64,000 nucleotides of DNA from Ruminococcus sp. UBA7013 (GTDB taxonomy: Bacteria > Bacillota > Clostridia > Oscillospirales > Ruminococcaceae): the NCBI GenBank assembly GCA_002449585.1, contig DJXD01000073.1:8629-72628 (forward strand). Direction: 5' to 3'. Positions 61,885-64,000 of this stretch are shown piece after piece. The notes beneath the pieces were generated by a model, which saw nothing but the letters and a program-made list of their open reading frames with translations, was not told the origin of the DNA and searched no databases. Position 1 is the first letter of the stretch, and each line of letters opens with the position of its first letter. The position numbers were made by a program, and so were the translations under genes.

Positions 61885-62832
61885 ATGTACCAGAAACATT
61901 TCTGTCCAGAAGGGGCACTTCTGGACACCCTGGAAAACCAGGCCGCTATCTCAAGCCCCCAGACCCTCACACAGGCACAGCTTTCCGGGAGAATCTTGGA
62001 AGCCAGAGTAACAATGTGCGACAGTAATCATAATATGTGGGTACAGCTCCCATGTATGAAAGGCATGATCCCCCGTGAAGAAGGTGCTGTAGGCATTGCA
62101 GAGGGAGAGCTCCGGGATATTGCTTTAATTGCCAGAGTTGGTAAGCCTGTCTGCTTCAAAGTCCTGCGCATTGAAAAAGGGGAAACGGGTGAAGATCTGG
62201 CGATTCTGTCACGCCGTGCCGTGCAGGAAGAATGCAGTGCACAGTTCCTTTCCAGTCTGCTCCCCGGAGATATTATTGATGCAAAAGTGACACATCTTGA
62301 ACCGTTCGGAGCATTTGTAGATATTGGCTGTGGCATTGCCTCTATGGTTCCGATTGATGCTATTTCTGTATCAAGAATTGCACATCCTGCGGACAGGTTC
62401 GCAGTGGGTCAAAACATTCGTGTGATTATCAAGGGAATGCAGGGCAGAAGAATTTTATTATCTCATAAAGAATTGCTTGGCACATGGGAAGAGAATGCGG
62501 CTCTGTTCCATGTAGGCGAAACCACATGCGGCATAGTGCGCTCTGTTGAAAAATATGGTGTTTTCATTGAGCTGATGCCTAATCTTGCTGGACTTGCAGA
62601 ACTGCGGCAGCCGGTTGAAGTCGGTCAGCGCACCAGTGTATACATCAAGGCACTAATTCCGGAAAAACTCAAAGTCAAGCTGATTCTTGTGGATGTGTGT
62701 GAGGATGCCCCCAAGCCTGAACCGCTTCGCTATTTCTATCAGGGCGAACATATTGATCATTGGGTTTATACCCCCATTGGTGCAGGAAAATTTATTGATA
62801 CTGTATTTGATGGTGTTCTGGCAGGTATGTAA
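61885..62832 (+). CDS. S1 RNA-binding-domain protein (ribosomal protein S1-like)
   Basis: 315 aa. Three S1-type OB folds: a divergent one (about 33-110), a clear one (about 120-190: LLPGDIIDAKVTHLEPFGAFVDIG, then ILLSHKELLGTWEE) and a third (about 205-270: GETTCGIVRSVEKYGVFIEL). It lacks the six-domain length of E. coli S1 but fits the short S1-like proteins of Clostridia, which probably bind mRNA at the ribosome. CGGAGG precedes the ATG. The long leader with interleaved helices suggests feedback by its own product. A strong terminator follows. Confidence 0.88.
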   Translation: MYQKHFCPEGALLDTLENQAAISSPQTLTQAQLSGRILEARVTMCDSNHNMWVQLPCMKGMIPREEGAVGIAEGELRDIALIARVGKPVCFKVLRIEKGETGEDLAILSRRAVQEECSAQFLSSLLPGDIIDAKVTHLEPFGAFVDIGCGIASMVPIDAISVSRIAHPADRFAVGQNIRVIIKGMQGRRILLSHKELLGTWEENAALFHVGETTCGIVRSVEKYGVFIELMPNLAGLAELRQPVEVGQRTSVYIKALIPEKLKVKLILVDVCEDAPKPEPLRYFYQGEHIDHWVYTPIGAGKFIDTVFDGVLAGM

Positions 62833-62843
62833 TGACAAAGCTG

Positions 62844-62876
62844 ATCCGGCTCTTTCAGGAGAGCCGGATTTTTTCT
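62844..62876 (+). terminator. Terminator after the S1-domain gene
   Basis: ATCCGGCTCT (62844-62853) and AGAGCCGGAT (62860-62869) form a perfect 10-bp stem followed by TTTTTTC. The hairpin overlaps the last codons of the convergent thioredoxin gene. Confidence 0.9.
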
Positions 62877-63166
62877 ATGATTTCAGAAACAGGAATATGA
62901 TTTTCCCATCTGGCGGCAGGCTGACCATTCTGAAACAGGATCACTGTGGGGAGGACGTTCACATGATAGCATTCTGTCAGATTGGTTTCTTTGTCAGTAT
63001 TGACAGAATAGGCAGAAATGGGGTATGCTTCTGAAAGCGCATCTAGCTCAGGTGCTAAGATCCGGCAGGGTGCGCACCAGGATGCATAGAAATCGACAAG
63101 AACGGGAGTTGTATGACTTTCCGCAAGCACTTCCTGAAAATATTTTTCTGATGTCTGAAATAACAT
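62855..63166 (-). CDS. Thioredoxin (second copy)
   Basis: 103 aa. VLVDFYASWCAPCRILAPEL with the WCAPC active site, and NVLPTVILFQNGQP with the cis-Pro loop. It is clearly distinct from the thioredoxin next to the FTR-like gene (51184-51495). It is a single gene with its own promoter. Whether it works with a flavin thioredoxin reductase or ferredoxin-linked one cannot be said. Its 3' end lies within the S1 terminator. Confidence 0.94.
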   Translation of the reverse strand: MLFQTSEKYFQEVLAESHTTPVLVDFYASWCAPCRILAPELDALSEAYPISAYSVNTDKETNLTECYHVNVLPTVILFQNGQPAARWENHIPVSEIIEKIRLS

Positions 63167-63188
63167 ATTGCATCATCCTTTCTGAATT

Positions 63189-63217
63189 ATCATAGCATAT
63201 CTTAGTGAATTCGTCAA
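63189..63217 (-). promoter_or_regulatory. Promoter of the second thioredoxin gene
   Basis: On the minus strand TTGACG (63212-63217) and TATGAT (63189-63194) are 17 bp apart. Confidence 0.7.
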
Positions 63218-63321
63218 GTATCTATGTACAGATTTGTGCAATCTGCCGATTTTTTTGAAATGAGCCATAAAAATACTTATCAGTAGCGTAGTAAAGTAAA
63301 AGCCTATGAGGAGGAAATTTT

Positions 63322-63828
63322 ATGAAATTGAAAAAATTAGTATCCTGCCTGCTGGCATGTCTGACATTTACATCCTGCGGAGTGATGAAAAAAGAAACAG
63401 GGGACAGCCTGACTGCATCCGCACAGAAACAGGAAATGCAGATCACAGAGCTGAATGATGAGTTCCGGAACTCGCAAATGCAGTTTGCTGTGAATCTGTT
63501 TCAGAATACTTGTGCTGAATCTCCAGATAAAAATGCATTGATAGCACCCTTATCTGTGATGCTTGCTTTATCCATGACAGCCAACGGCGCAAAAGAAGAG
63601 ACAAAATCACAGATGGAAATGGTTCTTGGCAGAAATCTGGATTTCCTGAATCAGGAGCTTTATAGCTATGTCAATACATTGCCTTCCAGTAAGAAAGCCA
63701 AATTTTCCACAGGAAATTCCATCTGGATCAAAAATACAGACGGTTTCAGCGTGAATTCTGAATTTTTGCAGACAGATGTTGATTATTATAATGCAGAACT
63801 GTATCTTGAGGATTTCAACAAAAGTTAG
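63322..63828 (+). pseudogene. Serpin lipoprotein, truncated by an inserted element
   Basis: 168 aa. A signal peptide ends in a lipobox (TSCG, Cys at about 19). From about residue 50 it has the serpin start: FAVNLFQNTC, NALIAPLSVMLALSMTANGAKEETKSQM, then STGNSIWIKNT and YYNAELYLEDF. Serpins need about 370 residues and a C-terminal reactive loop; both are missing because TAG follows at Asn-Lys-Ser, exactly where a hairpin-rich sequence begins. Surface serpins protect cellulase systems from proteases in related anaerobes. This fragment cannot inhibit anything. The rest may lie beyond the inserted element outside the window. Confidence 0.85.
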
Positions 63829-63877
63829 CAAGGAATCTCCCACCTCTATAGGTGGGGGAGGAATTGCGTCCCCCCTC

Positions 63878-63906
63878 TTGACAAATGCTAAAAAATATAG
63901 TATACT
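63878..63906 (+). promoter_or_regulatory. Promoter inside the inserted element
   Basis: TTGACA (63878-63883), 17 bp, TATACT (63901-63906). Confidence 0.75.
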
Positions 63907-63916
63907 AAACTTAGAG

Positions 63917-64000
63917 TTTTGGAGAGAATAACAGGGTGTTATCTCTCATGGTGTGCCTGTACTCCGATAGAGCGATAACCAAGCCGTGAGTACAGAGAAT
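63917..64000 (+). ncRNA. Candidate structured RNA of the inserted element (partial)
   Basis: Downstream of the promoter, GAGAGAATAAC pairs with GTTATCTCTC (one bulge), and CTGTACTC with GAGTACAG (perfect 8 bp) around a 23-nt loop. The RNA runs out of the window, so length and associated gene are unknown. Confidence 0.45.

Larger units (their letters stand above)
63829..64000 (+). mobile_element. Probable left end of an IS200/IS605-superfamily element (runs past the window)
   Basis: Immediately after the broken serpin, CTCCCACC and GGTGGGGGAG form a hairpin with loop TCTATA (63837-63860), the kind of subterminal palindrome recognised by HUH transposases. A consensus promoter (63878-63906) follows and then at least 90 nt with two hairpins: GAGAGAATAAC/GTTATCTCTC and CTGTACTC/GAGTACAG. 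No gene is reached before the window ends. A promoter plus structured RNA at the 5' end would suit an IscB-type element with its HEARO/omega RNA better than TnpB, whose guide RNA is at the 3' end. This is inference. Confidence 0.5.

Noticed and set aside
63837..63870. Right end of a TnpB element, with tnpB on the plus strand upstream
   Set aside because: The sequence to the left is the serpin gene, not tnpB, and the minus strand to the right shows no TnpB C-terminus. A left end is the simpler reading.

Overview
The window looks like a chromosomal segment of a low-GC Gram-positive anaerobe of the Ruminococcus type (Oscillospiraceae/Clostridia). I infer this from the gene orders (coaD plus a coiled-coil gene; rnc-radical SAM-smc-ftsY; yhbY-nadD-yqeK-LCP-rsfS; era-yqzL-recO; infC-rpmI-rplT), the AAAGGAGG-type ribosome sites, the TTGACA-17-TATAAT promoters, a surface GH9 glucanase, a type IV pilin-like protein and a lipoprotein serpin. 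Genus is an inference; I see no rRNA, tRNA or CRISPR array. Nearly everything is core genome. The one clear mobile-element signal is at the right edge.

Layout. 1-6379: purine biosynthesis (purM 3' part, purN, PurO-type IMP cyclohydrolase, stand-alone AICAR transformylase, purD) interleaved with three small membrane-protein genes. 6432-10384: uvrC, rsmD, coaD, a coiled-coil protein and an Lrp/AsnC regulator behind a leader terminator. 10422-19953 (minus): GH9 glucanase with a C-terminal membrane anchor, mutS2, recO, yqzL, era, ybeY, phoH and an orphan pilin. 20101-23505: infC-rpmI-rplT behind an attenuator-like leader, an RNA methyltransferase, dprA. 23547-34583: topA, trmFO, plsX, rnc, radical SAM, smc, ftsY. 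34589-43698: rdgB, yhbY, nadD, yqeK, LCP, rsfS, leuS, rpsU, yqeG, aroQ and an M24 peptidase. 43720-45615: candidate small RNA, efp and neighbours.

45680-49609 is the most interesting region. A glutamine-synthetase-like protein has lost all three ligands of the second metal site, one ligand of the first and the flap glutamate. It is followed by an ANTAR regulator whose receiver domain lacks the phosphoacceptor Asp, and then by an Amt ammonium channel fused to a PII domain. The amt leader holds an A-N-N-G-N-N hexaloop hairpin that overlaps an intrinsic terminator, as expected of an ANTAR antitermination site. I read this as a nitrogen-sensing module built from a pseudo-glutamine synthetase, an RNA-binding antiterminator and a self-contained Amt-PII transporter.

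49718-61140 is mostly minus strand: NERD protein, ferredoxin-thioredoxin-reductase-like protein with thioredoxin, lipoprotein, ABC-F ATPase, membrane GTPase, exonuclease III, M18 aminopeptidase, coaE-tsaC-prfA and DUF951. 61315-64000 holds an unknown 115-aa protein, an S1-domain protein behind a leader that can form a pseudoknot, a second thioredoxin, and a serpin gene cut off by what appears to be the left end of an IS200/IS605-like element with its own promoter and structured RNA.

Other non-routine signals are an FtsY whose acidic and membrane-targeting-like region lies at the C-terminus, a topA whose Shine-Dalgarno is separated from the start codon by a hairpin, and a probable AUA start for infC.
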